Positions 1 through 5,607 are shown, counted from the stretch's first letter. The stretch is 9,659 nucleotides of DNA from Nitrososphaerota archaeon (GCA_016200035.1 JACQFM010000032.1:1-9659); one strand, 5' to 3'. Program-made: numbers and translations. Notes: generated by a model not told the origin, from the sequence alone.

Positions 1-1
1 C

Positions 2-241
2 CATATCGGATTGATAAAACCAGAAGACACCTATAGAATAACAATCGAGAAGAGACATTCTGCCATTTCAACGATGGAGATAATTGATGCCATTGCTAGT
101 GAAATTCCAAATAAAGTGTCACTTGAAAAATTTGACTGGATCATACTTGTTGAAATACTTGGCAATAAAACAGGAGTCTCTATTTTAAGGGATGACAATA
201 TAGTAAGTACGCAAAAGCTGAAACGAAGTTTATCTGAATAA
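2..241 (+). CDS. THUMP-domain protein (Tan1-like), C-terminal part
   Basis: The gene is cut by the left edge; the reading frame is open from base 2, so only the last 79 residues are visible and no start can be given. The visible part resembles the C-terminal half of a THUMP domain: the TYRITIEKRHS strand, the helix around EIIDAIASEI, then WIILVEILGNKTGVSIL. In archaeal and eukaryotic Tan1-like proteins, THUMP binds the tRNA acceptor region and assists acetylation of tRNA cytidine 12; that role here is inferred from similarity. It ends at a TAA. Its last 12 bases overlap the 3' end of the convergent minus-strand gene, so the two transcripts are antisense at their tails. Other THUMP proteins (methyltransferases, ThiI) cannot be fully excluded, but nothing follows the THUMP domain, which favours the Tan1-like type. 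Confidence 0.72.
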   Translation, partial: HIGLIKPEDTYRITIEKRHSAISTMEIIDAIASEIPNKVSLEKFDWIILVEILGNKTGVSILRDDNIVSTQKLKRSLSE

Positions 242-1003
242 TACAGCTGCCTTTTCTGTAAGCAAATCTTCAAGTGGAGTAGGAGACATAACTGCTTGTA
301 ATTGTCTTTTTGATATTGAAAATTTCTTTATTAAAAAGCTTGAATCATTTTTCGAAACCGGTTTTGGTTCTAGGTGACTTAGTTCGGAAAACAATCTTTG
401 CAAAGATAATGCTTTACCAATTGCAATTATGACAAAATCTTTTCCTCTTTGGAGGCCTGCTTTTTTGATTGCTTCTCCTATCTGCTTTGTGCATGCGAAT
501 CTCATCAGGATATCAGTTTCAAGTTTGTTTGAGAGCATTGTACCGCTTGCTTTTGCGGCTAAAGAAATGGAGATTATCTTTTTTGCATGATCTGTGTTAA
601 GAACGTAGCGTGAATCTATAGCCTGAATAGCTAAATCTTGATGCTTTTGACGAAGATCATCAAGAAACGCTACAGGATCTTCGATGCCCTTCATTTTCAT
701 CAATTCTACCATTGAGTTTAGGATACGAATCCTAGTCATTCTTTTGCCACCTCCATGTATAACAGGAATTATACTTACCACATCTCCTGCCTTGAGTTTA
801 GTCTCGAATCCTTGCAAAGTTGACGAATCTATTCCGTTTATGGCTACAAGTATATTTTTGGCGTCTAGTTTTGGTTTGTCTTTTGTAATGCTCTGTTGAA
901 GAAAATCTATAACCTCTGCAACGGTAGAGCTGTCCTTTTGAATTTCTAACTTGTCAGTTGATAAAGATTTTTTTGCACCGCCTAAAAGCCTAACAGTTAT
1001 CAT
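230..1003 (-). CDS. Fusion: MoaD/ThiS-like ubiquitin-fold domain + Cgi121 (KEOPS subunit)
   Basis: This 257-residue protein has two recognisable parts. Residues 1-86 resemble MoaD/ThiS/Urm1-type beta-grasp proteins: the ITVRLLGGAKK strand, VAINGID, then GDVVSIIPVIHGGG, the family's characteristic tail that ends in a diglycine. Residues about 115-255 match Cgi121, the KEOPS subunit that delivers tRNA for t6A37 synthesis: DLAIQAIDSRYVLN, the helix with ILMRFACTKQIGEAIKKAGL, and FVIIAIGKAL. Free MoaD-type proteins end at GG; here the chain continues with KRMTRIR. The fusion may therefore be processed after the glycines, be translated from an internal start (Met89, with GGAGGTG eight bases upstream), or keep the domain as a fixed appendage. 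The ATG start has a weak TATA-like CCTATATTG (1025-1033) at leaderless distance. Its stop lies inside the convergent THUMP gene. Domain identities are fairly sure; function as a fusion is not known to me. Confidence 0.85.
   Translation of the reverse strand: MITVRLLGGAKKSLSTDKLEIQKDSSTVAEVIDFLQQSITKDKPKLDAKNILVAINGIDSSTLQGFETKLKAGDVVSIIPVIHGGGKRMTRIRILNSMVELMKMKGIEDPVAFLDDLRQKHQDLAIQAIDSRYVLNTDHAKKIISISLAAKASGTMLSNKLETDILMRFACTKQIGEAIKKAGLQRGKDFVIIAIGKALSLQRLFSELSHLEPKPVSKNDSSFLIKKFSISKRQLQAVMSPTPLEDLLTEKAAVLFR
748..754 (-). promoter_or_regulatory. Shine-Dalgarno-like sequence before internal Met89 of the MoaD-Cgi121 gene
   Basis: Read on the minus strand this is GGAGGTG, complementary to the CACCTCC found at the 3' end of archaeal 16S rRNA, and it is eight bases from an in-frame ATG at 739-737 (Met89). 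The same bases encode part of the glycine run (codons GGA GGT GGC), so the match may be a by-product of the glycines. If used, it would give a separate Cgi121 polypeptide of 169 residues. Confidence 0.35.
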
Positions 1004-1024
1004 TATACCAAAATTAGTTTTTTA

Positions 1025-1033
1025 CCTATATTG
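1025..1033 (-). promoter_or_regulatory. Weak TATA-like box for the MoaD-Cgi121 gene
   Basis: On the minus strand this reads CAATATAGG, 22-30 bases upstream of the ATG at 1003. The spacing fits a leaderless archaeal transcript, but the match to TTTATA is poor. Confidence 0.35.
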
Positions 1034-1083
1034 AATTTCTGCTTGTCTATTCATTAAATTGATGTGTGATATGGACATTAAAC

Positions 1084-1344
1084 CTAATTTAGTATCTGTT
1101 CCTCGCGGAGTTCTGCCTCTTCAGCAGATTGAGCTGATTCAGCGGCCTTGGCTTCTTTCTCTCTTTCTTCTTCTAGCTCACGCTTCAAGTATTTTGTAAT
1201 GTAGCCAGCAAGCTCGTTCTTCAATCCCTTGGACCTGATTATAGCTACCTCCACTAAAACTTCTTTATTATGAACAAAATTAGTATTGAACTTTTCTTTA
1301 TGAAGTGCTAATACCTCCATCGAAATTCTTTTGATTCTGTTCAC
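1084..1344 (-). CDS. rps17e: Ribosomal protein eS17 (S17e)
   Basis: The 86-residue product matches eS17, a small-subunit ribosomal protein of archaea and eukaryotes that bacteria lack. The conserved core runs from NRIKRISMEVLALHKEKFNTNF through VEVAIIRSKGLKNELAGYITKYLKR (residues 2-55). Residues about 56-86 form a highly charged, Glu/Ala-rich tail likely to be helical; archaeal eS17 is often near 60-70 residues, so the tail is an extension. The start is GTG at 1344-1342, chosen because the family begins there and because a good TATA box (TATAAAAAA, 1365-1373) lies 21-29 bases upstream, which implies a leaderless message. It has its own promoter although the gene behind it (TatD-like) ends only 30 bases upstream. 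It precedes the MoaD-Cgi121 gene on the same strand. Confidence 0.93.
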   Translation of the reverse strand: MNRIKRISMEVLALHKEKFNTNFVHNKEVLVEVAIIRSKGLKNELAGYITKYLKRELEEEREKEAKAAESAQSAEEAELREEQILN

Positions 1345-1364
1345 GTCTTCGATTGGGAGAAGGG

Positions 1365-1373
1365 TTTTTTATA
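1365..1373 (-). promoter_or_regulatory. TATA box of eS17 gene
   Basis: TATAAAAAA on the minus strand, 21-29 bases before the GTG start at 1344. It sits immediately after the stop codon of the upstream TatD-like gene, so eS17 can be transcribed independently. Confidence 0.7.
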
Positions 1374-1374
1374 C

Positions 1375-2130
1375 CTATACACCAAGATAGCGTCTACAGT
1401 TTTGTTCTATCTCAGCTGACATATCATCATACGATTTTCGGAAAACCTTAGCAGCACAAAATATAACGCTTGTCAAAAAAGTTATCTGAGCTGATTTTAA
1501 TCCAAAACATCTACCAAACTTGACGGGACCGTCAGTCTCAACAAGTATTCTATCATTATTTGTTTGAGCTAACAAAACTTGTTTATCCTTTGCATAGACC
1601 ATAGAAGGACCATATGATACAAAACAACCAGATTCCATAGCGGTTTTTAGTTGTTTTTTGCTGCCTGCAAACCAATGCAACAGCATTCCCGAAATTGAAT
1701 AAGAGGATAAGATTTCCAAAATATTATCTAGAGTAGCTCTTGAATGAATAGATATAGGCTTGCGCAGTTTTTCCGCAATAGATAACATATTACGAAATAC
1801 CTTTTCTTGTCTTTGAAGCCCTTCCGAGTCTGAAACATACGTCTTGTCCATTCCAATCTCTCCAATACCAGTAATCCGTTCCGAGTTTTTATCTATCAAT
1901 GTGATAACCGGTTCAAGATCATCGATGGCACTTTGAGGGTGGATGCCCACAAATGGCAATACAAGTCTGCTTCTTAGACCAAGATCAAGGGATCTTTGTG
2001 AACTCTCATAATCCTCCGACACACAACATGCCCGCAATTTGATTCTCTCCATGCTTTTAAGAATAAACGGCATTTCCTTCGAGTATTCTGGATCAGAAAG
2101 ATGGATGTGAGCGTCTGTAATCCAACTCAT
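1375..2130 (-). CDS. TatD-family metal-dependent hydrolase
   Basis: This is a 251-residue TatD-type amidohydrolase-fold protein; members are metal-dependent DNases or phosphoesterases. The metal-site motifs occur in family order: DAHIHL (His8, His10), GIHP (62-65), the metal-bridging glutamate in GEIGMD (Glu91), SIHSR (His129), LHWF (His152) and VETDGP (Asp200). Length is typical. All ligands are present, so it is probably active; substrate is not predictable, with DNA repair or 3'-5' DNase activity being the family's best-studied role. The ATG start at 2130 lies 21-30 bases downstream of a TATA-like CTATTTTAAG (2151-2160). The gene is divergent from the histone gene and lies just upstream of eS17, on the same strand. 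The cysteine pair at 35-36 is unusual but not near the active-site motifs. Confidence 0.88.
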   Translation of the reverse strand: MSWITDAHIHLSDPEYSKEMPFILKSMERIKLRACCVSEDYESSQRSLDLGLRSRLVLPFVGIHPQSAIDDLEPVITLIDKNSERITGIGEIGMDKTYVSDSEGLQRQEKVFRNMLSIAEKLRKPISIHSRATLDNILEILSSYSISGMLLHWFAGSKKQLKTAMESGCFVSYGPSMVYAKDKQVLLAQTNNDRILVETDGPVKFGRCFGLKSAQITFLTSVIFCAAKVFRKSYDDMSAEIEQNCRRYLGV

Positions 2131-2150
2131 AGGAAAACATTACTTTGCTC

Positions 2151-2160
2151 CTTAAAATAG
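2151..2160 (-). promoter_or_regulatory. Probable TATA box of the TatD-like gene
   Basis: CTATTTTAAG on the minus strand, 21-30 bases upstream of the ATG. A second, better-looking TTTATA (2165-2170, minus) lies 35-40 bases upstream and would give a leader of about 12 bases; which one is used cannot be decided from sequence. Confidence 0.45.
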
Positions 2161-2204
2161 TCTGTATAAATCGATTTCAGCGTGGGTTTTTTTCCACTTG
2201 TAAT

Positions 2205-2212
2205 CTTTTATC
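2205..2212 (+). promoter_or_regulatory. TATA box of the histone gene
   Basis: CTTTTATC, 25-32 bases before the ATG at 2237. No similar box lies at the corresponding distance from the earlier in-frame ATGs at 2219 and 2231, so it supports the ATG at 2237 as the start. Confidence 0.55.
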
Positions 2213-2236
2213 AAGGTTATGAAAAATCTTATGTAT

Positions 2237-2458
2237 ATGACATCATCAGAATTTGGACTTTCAGCGATGTATCGCATTTTGAAAAAATCCGGTGCAGAAC
2301 GTGTAAGTGATGAATCCGCAGAAGAAATGAGAAGAATTCTAGAAGAGATTGGCAGCTCGATTGCAAAAAGTGCAGTAGAAATGTCAACTCATGCTGGAAG
2401 AAAGACAGTAAAGGCGGAGGATGTCAGGCTTGCAGCTAAACCCTTTGCAAAATTCTAG
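2237..2458 (+). CDS. Archaeal histone
   Basis: From the ATG at 2237 this is a 73-residue single histone fold, the usual size of archaeal histones. Typical features are the first helix around FGLSAMYRILKKSG, then AERVSDESAEEM, a long central helix (RRILEEIGSSIAKSAVEMSTHAGR) and KTVKAEDVRLAA, which closely match HMf-type histones, including the DNA-contacting lysine/arginine stretch RKTVKAED. It wraps DNA as dimers and larger multimers and sets chromatin structure and basal transcription. In-frame ATGs at 2219 and 2231 would add six or two residues; the TATA box at 2205-2212 and family length favour 2237. A T-run at 2487-2492 lies about 30 bases after the stop and may end transcription before tRNA-Cys. 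Its position next to housekeeping genes fits a core chromosomal gene. Confidence 0.93.
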   Translation: MTSSEFGLSAMYRILKKSGAERVSDESAEEMRRILEEIGSSIAKSAVEMSTHAGRKTVKAEDVRLAAKPFAKF

Positions 2459-2465
2459 CCTAAAA

Positions 2466-2473
2466 CATTTAAT
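2466..2473 (+). promoter_or_regulatory. Probable TATA box of tRNA-Cys
   Basis: CATTTAAT lies 26-33 bases upstream of the mature tRNA 5' end at 2499, the usual archaeal distance. Confidence 0.45.
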
Positions 2474-2498
2474 TGTTCAGTGGGCCTTTTTTCATGAC

Positions 2499-2570
2499 GG
2501 TGAGGTGGCAGAGCGGCTATGCGTTCGCCTGCAGAGCGAATCTATAGGGGTTCGAATCCCCTCCTCACCT
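2499..2570 (+). tRNA. tRNA-Cys (anticodon GCA)
   Basis: All arms pair in a cloverleaf: acceptor GGTGAGG/CCTCACC (2499-2505 with 2563-2569), D stem GCA/TGC, anticodon stem TTCGC/GCGAA around the loop CTGCAGA (anticodon GCA at 2531-2533), and T arm AGGGG-TTCGAAT-CCCCT. The discriminator is T2570. The 3' CCA is not encoded and must be added after transcription. There is no intron. It follows the histone gene and sits 62 bases before the AIPR gene start. Confidence 0.97.
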
Positions 2571-2602
2571 TTCTTTAAATTATATCATAATAACCAACTC
2601 CT

Positions 2603-2608
2603 CTAAAT
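2603..2608 (+). promoter_or_regulatory. TATA box of the AIPR gene
   Basis: TAAATA, 25-30 bases before the TTG start at 2633; supports TTG as the leaderless start. Confidence 0.5.
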
Positions 2609-2632
2609 AGATGAATTTCTAATCAACACAAT

Positions 2633-4387
2633 TTGGCAGACAGACCCAACGGTCTATTAGAATACATTCCCGGTGCCCGTCCCCTCCTGCTTCAATCAAC
2701 AAACGGACAGCCTTTAGAAGGGTTTGCACAAAACATACATGATAGCATAAGAGAGTATGCTGAAAGTGGCAAGAGTGAAGTAGAAAAGGGAAACAATTTT
2801 CTTCAATGGGTTCTAACTAGGGTTTTTGAAGCAACAGAAGATGATGCTACGGATGCCATAGTGGATGGGCCAAACGATTTAGGAATAGATGCGTATCTGC
2901 CTGTTGATTTTTCTGAAGGAACCATACGTCTCTTTCAGTCAAAATATGGCACCTCTCATTCAATGGAAGCAATTGCCAAATTTAAGGAGGATGTTAGGAA
3001 CTTGCAAAACCGAGATATCACAAAGATGCGACCAGAGCTTGCTCATCTTGTAACCCAAATACGTGAAAAAAATTTGAAAATAGAATGTGTCTATGTCACA
3101 GACCAAAAGGTCGAATATCAAAATCAGGAATACTTTGAAGTCTACGATATCGATACGATAATTCAAAGACTTTGGGATAGAATAAAAAAACCCGCGGCTG
3201 GCAAAAAGGCAACAATTAGACTTGAATCTAAATTAAGATACCAAAATACCATTCTAGGCATTCTAAAACTAAGAGAGTTAACTAATTTTGTAACAAAAAA
3301 TCGAGATTACGTCTTTGAGTCCAATATAAGACAATGGATGCAGTTTAAAACAACTGTAAACAAGGGAATAAGAGAAACACTTCAAGAATCACCTAACAAA
3401 TTTTTTTACTATAATAATGGAATTACAATTGTAGTAAGCGAGTTTGAAGAACTAGAAGACAATAGTTTACTCCTTCATGCACCTCAGATAGTCAACGGCG
3501 CACAAACATCAAATTCTATTTTGGATCATGCAAAGCGTACTCATAACTTGGATGGAAGCATAACAGTCACTATAATCAGAGCTGCTGACGAACAGGATCA
3601 AAACAACATTACAAAATATCGAAATTCTCAGAATGCAGTTAGAGGAAAGGATCTAGTTTCTCTTATGGATTTCCACAAATCAATAAAATCTCAGATGGAA
3701 AACCTCGGATATTTTTACGAGATTCAAGCTGGTTCTTTTGATGCCAAGACAAAATCACAACAAAGTGAGTTTAGGGGAGAACAAACATACGACAATTATC
3801 TTCCCGACAACCACAAAAAAGTAATTGTCGCCAAGGATGCCATTCAGGCACTAGTAGCCGGAATTGAACAGAGACCTGCAGAAGCATACAGTTCTCCTGC
3901 TCAGTTTTTGCCCCGTGGTAGTAAGTATGATGAAGTATTTAATGAAAAATTAAAAGACGACTGTAAATTGCTTCTTTATCCTTACCTCGTAAAAGAATAT
4001 GTTAAAAAAGAATTGAACTACGGAAAGAAAGGTGGTCACAAGACAAAGAGATATGCAACCCTCTTTTATGTAGCAATCTACTTTAAGATTTTACATGAAA
4101 AAATTCTTGCAACGAAAGGCGATTTTAAGGAAGATATAGCAAAGCTTGAACCTATTTTCAAGAGTTTTAAACTTAATCAAAGAATTTTGAAGCTCACAGA
4201 TGTCATAGTTACAAAGTTCTTAGAAGATACAGTAGTTTGTGATGAAATAGATGAAGCAAACACTAAGCATAATTTCTTCTCTCACAATGTATGGCAGGAT
4301 TCTATGAAGCGTGTTATTGAGAAAAAACTTGAGCAGGAAGAAGATGAGATAATTAGCATAAAGAAGATAGTTCAGAATCTTTTCTGA
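2633..4387 (+). CDS. AIPR (abortive phage infection) family protein with nuclease-like N-terminal motif
   Basis: The 584-residue product carries the hallmarks of the AIPR family: FFYYNNGITIVV (257-268) and PQIVNGAQTSN (284-294), followed by the KYRNSQNAVRGKDL segment (329-341). Near the N-terminus, NDLGIDAY (81-88) followed by LFQSKY (100-105) has the spacing and residues of a PD-(D/E)xK-type nuclease core (Asp86, Gln102-x-Lys104), as in Mrr-like enzymes. No transmembrane helix or signal peptide is evident. The family was named from plasmid abortive-infection systems against phage; its biochemical action is not settled, and defence by nucleic-acid cleavage is my inference. The start is TTG: no in-frame ATG precedes residue 111, an in-frame stop lies at 2612-2614, and a TATA-like TAAATA stands at -25 to -30. 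It is monocistronic, with no recognisable partner, integrase or modification gene, between tRNA-Cys and a small zinc-ribbon gene. Confidence 0.85.
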   Translation: MADRPNGLLEYIPGARPLLLQSTNGQPLEGFAQNIHDSIREYAESGKSEVEKGNNFLQWVLTRVFEATEDDATDAIVDGPNDLGIDAYLPVDFSEGTIRLFQSKYGTSHSMEAIAKFKEDVRNLQNRDITKMRPELAHLVTQIREKNLKIECVYVTDQKVEYQNQEYFEVYDIDTIIQRLWDRIKKPAAGKKATIRLESKLRYQNTILGILKLRELTNFVTKNRDYVFESNIRQWMQFKTTVNKGIRETLQESPNKFFYYNNGITIVVSEFEELEDNSLLLHAPQIVNGAQTSNSILDHAKRTHNLDGSITVTIIRAADEQDQNNITKYRNSQNAVRGKDLVSLMDFHKSIKSQMENLGYFYEIQAGSFDAKTKSQQSEFRGEQTYDNYLPDNHKKVIVAKDAIQALVAGIEQRPAEAYSSPAQFLPRGSKYDEVFNEKLKDDCKLLLYPYLVKEYVKKELNYGKKGGHKTKRYATLFYVAIYFKILHEKILATKGDFKEDIAKLEPIFKSFKLNQRILKLTDVIVTKFLEDTVVCDEIDEANTKHNFFSHNVWQDSMKRVIEKKLEQEEDEIISIKKIVQNLF

Positions 4388-4388
4388 G

Positions 4389-4397
4389 TTTTTTATA
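4389..4397 (+). promoter_or_regulatory. Orphan TATA box after the AIPR gene
   Basis: TTTTTTATA begins directly after the AIPR stop codon; it would place a transcription start near 4420, inside the structured region described at 4404-4493. No open reading frame starts there. It could equally be the T-rich end of the AIPR transcript. Confidence 0.3.
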
Positions 4398-4403
4398 CGC
4401 AAA

Positions 4404-4493
4404 GCGGCAGATGGGTGACCGATAGGTCTCTTGCAGGAGGTCCGCATCTAGCCATCCATTCTACCGCAACTATAGGCTATGAAATAGTCCTAT
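4404..4493. ncRNA. Candidate structured RNA element, strand uncertain
   Basis: This 90-base gene-free stretch has dense complementarity. GCGGCAGATGG (4404-4414) pairs with CCATTCTACCGC (4456-4467); on the plus strand this has one C-A mismatch and a bulged T, while on the minus strand the mismatch becomes a G-U pair, leaving an 11-pair stem with one bulge. Alternative pairings exist: GGCAGATG (4406-4413) with CATCTAGCC (4445-4453), and GACC-GATA-GGTC (4417-4428). A second hairpin, ATAGGCTAT-GAA-ATAGTCCTAT (4472-4493, one bulged T), lies beside it. It is not a tRNA: the ends of a minus-strand RNA (GCGGTAG/CTGCCGC) look acceptor-like, but only 64 bases are enclosed and no T arm can be drawn. A TATA reading TATAAAAA on the minus strand (4503-4510) could drive the minus strand. 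I do not recognise the family. Confidence 0.35.
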
Positions 4494-4502
4494 TTAACAT
4501 GA

Positions 4503-4510
4503 TTTTTATA
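4503..4510 (+). promoter_or_regulatory. TATA box of the zinc-ribbon gene
   Basis: TTTTTATA, 25-32 bases before the TTG at 4535. Read on the minus strand it is TATAAAAA and could also serve a transcript running left into the structured region. Confidence 0.65.
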
Positions 4511-4534
4511 GCGAAAAATTAGATTTTTATCGAT

Positions 4535-4696
4535 TTGGAAGACGATGAAAGATGTTCTAATTGTGGCGGACACTTAGAGCAAAGATATAGTCCGATGGAT
4601 GTTTGGAATATGAAAGGATTTTTGTGCGGTAAATGTTACTCGCAGAAAATTGCAGAATATTATCCCGGAACACATGAAAGAGTGAACAAGTCTTAA
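4535..4696 (+). CDS. Small zinc-ribbon protein
   Basis: This short gene encodes 53 residues from a TTG start. Two cysteine knuckles, CSNC (residues 7-10) and CGKC (31-34), are spaced as in a zinc ribbon; between them is GGHLEQRYSPMDVWNMKG, and the tail is basic. The start is set by TTTTTATA (4503-4510) at leaderless distance; the first in-frame ATG would lose the first knuckle. It probably binds one zinc ion and may act in nucleic-acid or protein contacts; no precise function can be given. The stop TAA (4694-4696) overlaps the stop of the convergent YkgJ-like gene: the four bases TTAA at 4693-4696 supply TAA on both strands. The paired knuckles, promoter and neatly placed stop make it a convincing gene despite its size. 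Confidence 0.8.
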   Translation: MEDDERCSNCGGHLEQRYSPMDVWNMKGFLCGKCYSQKIAEYYPGTHERVNKS

Positions 4697-5256
4697 CTTT
4701 CTAAAAACCAACCAACTTCTATTTTGTTTGCATCAGATATTTCTCCGATGCCAGTAGCATATCTCCAAACATATGGCGCTTCAGTTGTCATCTTACTTTT
4801 TATTTTGATCAAAGCTTCTACTTCTTGATTCATATTTTCTGCCGTAGTTCCGCAGCTTTCACAGAATTTACATTTTGAGTCCAAGACGACTGGTGATGAT
4901 TCAATCAGAGGGTATGCCCTGCACGCCAAAGGTCTGTTTTCGTATATTTTGCATTTATAGCCACCATGAGGAGCTCTTTCCTGATTTTCCGTATCTAAGA
5001 ATGGACAGGTATTTCCATTTGGTTCCTTGCCCATGAGTTGGTAGGCAATAATTTCACTAGGCTTATCAGATTTTTCGTATGAGATGCCTATACGAGGAAG
5101 TATAGAGATCTTAATACCAAGATTTTTTGCAGTTGATTCTATTCTTTCTTTCTCCTGCGGTAAAACCAGTACTCCTACTTTGCCAAACTTTACTGTTGGG
5201 TAGTATTCTCTTTCTATGCAACACTTTGAACAATTTTCGACACATTGAAAATCCAT
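4693..5256 (-). CDS. YkgJ-family cysteine-cluster protein
   Basis: A 187-residue protein with ten cysteines arranged as in the YkgJ family (putative zinc- or iron-binding, formerly called Fe-S oxidoreductases): CVENCSKCC at the N-terminus (Cys5, 9, 12, 13), TCPFL (Cys84), KCKIYENRPLACRAYP (Cys102, Cys112, with the family's RPxxCRxYP signature), and a C-terminal CKFCESC (129-135). There is no transmembrane segment, so it is presumably cytosolic. The metal and reaction are unknown for the family; Fe-S binding is inferred from the cysteine clusters. The ATG start at 5256 has TTTTATC (5279-5285) 23-29 bases upstream, so it is leaderless. An eight-pair inverted repeat lies 12 bases behind the TATA box (5298-5317), a possible regulator site. 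It converges with the zinc-ribbon gene and shares the stop tetranucleotide. Confidence 0.85.
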   Translation of the reverse strand: MDFQCVENCSKCCIEREYYPTVKFGKVGVLVLPQEKERIESTAKNLGIKISILPRIGISYEKSDKPSEIIAYQLMGKEPNGNTCPFLDTENQERAPHGGYKCKIYENRPLACRAYPLIESSPVVLDSKCKFCESCGTTAENMNQEVEALIKIKSKMTTEAPYVWRYATGIGEISDANKIEVGWFLES

Positions 5257-5278
5257 ATTCCTAGTTTTGCTAGCAATA

Positions 5279-5285
5279 GATAAAA
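5279..5285 (-). promoter_or_regulatory. TATA box of the YkgJ-like gene
   Basis: TTTTATC on the minus strand, 23-29 bases before the ATG at 5256. Confidence 0.6.
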
Positions 5286-5297
5286 CTCATTCCATTT

Positions 5298-5317
5298 TTC
5301 TTGTGATTCCACAAGAA
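5298..5317 (-). repeat. Inverted repeat upstream of the YkgJ-like promoter, possible operator
   Basis: TTCTTGTG and CACAAGAA flank a four-base spacer, giving eight perfect pairs, 12 bases upstream of the TATA box. A further half-site, TACAAGAA (5330-5337), repeats the right arm at exactly 20 bases, about two helical turns. This arrangement suits a dimeric DNA-binding protein; an RNA hairpin is less likely, since the repeat lies upstream of the inferred transcription start. Confidence 0.4.
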
Positions 5318-5577
5318 CTGTTTGATATCTACAAGAAGGTCCTATTTCATTTTGTTTGAAATATTTTATTTTTACTGACAAATTTTAAGAAATACTTACA
5401 ATTTTTGGCATTAATCTACTATGCAATATTTTGATTCCTTGTTTATTTGGAGAAATATGTTTATTTTATAGACCAGAGCCATCCGCAATACCCAAAAAAT
5501 ATCTTCAAATTGATGTTAGAGATTCCTGAGAACCATACAAAAGTTGTCTTTTTTATTATCTGAGCTGAGTAATACCC
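5318..5577. other. Gene-free stretch between the YkgJ-like and winged-helix promoters
   Basis: This very AT-rich stretch holds no convincing open reading frame on either strand. The only recognisable signals are the extra half-site at 5330-5337 and a TATA-like TTTTATA (5464-5470) followed by a 16-codon ORF (5513-5563) and several CTGA tetranucleotides. Those are too weak to call a gene or a C/D-box RNA. Confidence 0.5.
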
Positions 5578-5583
5578 TTATAT
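5578..5583 (+). promoter_or_regulatory. TATA box of the winged-helix gene
   Basis: TTATAT, 25-30 bases before the ATG at 5608; fits a leaderless transcript. Confidence 0.65.
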
Positions 5584-5607
5584 CACGGTAGAACATATTC
5601 GCGTCAT

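Noticed and set aside
684..899. A 71-codon plus-strand frame
   Set aside because: Exactly antisense to the MoaD-Cgi121 coding sequence, and no promoter.
2421..2606. A 61-codon plus-strand reading frame over the histone end and tRNA-Cys
   Set aside because: It runs straight through a well-formed tRNA gene and the product has no protein-like features.
4220..4447. A 75-codon minus-strand frame under the AIPR 3' end
   Set aside because: Mostly antisense to the AIPR coding sequence, with low-complexity hydrophobic product. Its left part overlaps the structured element, which explains the open frame better.
4404..4467. Minus-strand tRNA (ends GCGGTAG/CTGCCGC pair like an acceptor stem)
   Set aside because: Only 64 bases are enclosed, no T arm with TTCRA and no anticodon stem can be formed.
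2499..4534. Integrated element bounded by tRNA-Cys att sites
   Set aside because: No copy of the tRNA 3' end was found downstream of the AIPR gene and no integrase is present.
5495..5570. C/D-box small RNA (TTGATGT at 5511, CTGA at 5526, 5559 and 5565) after a TATA box
   Set aside because: The C box matches only five of seven positions, no C' box is visible and spacings are irregular in AT-rich DNA.
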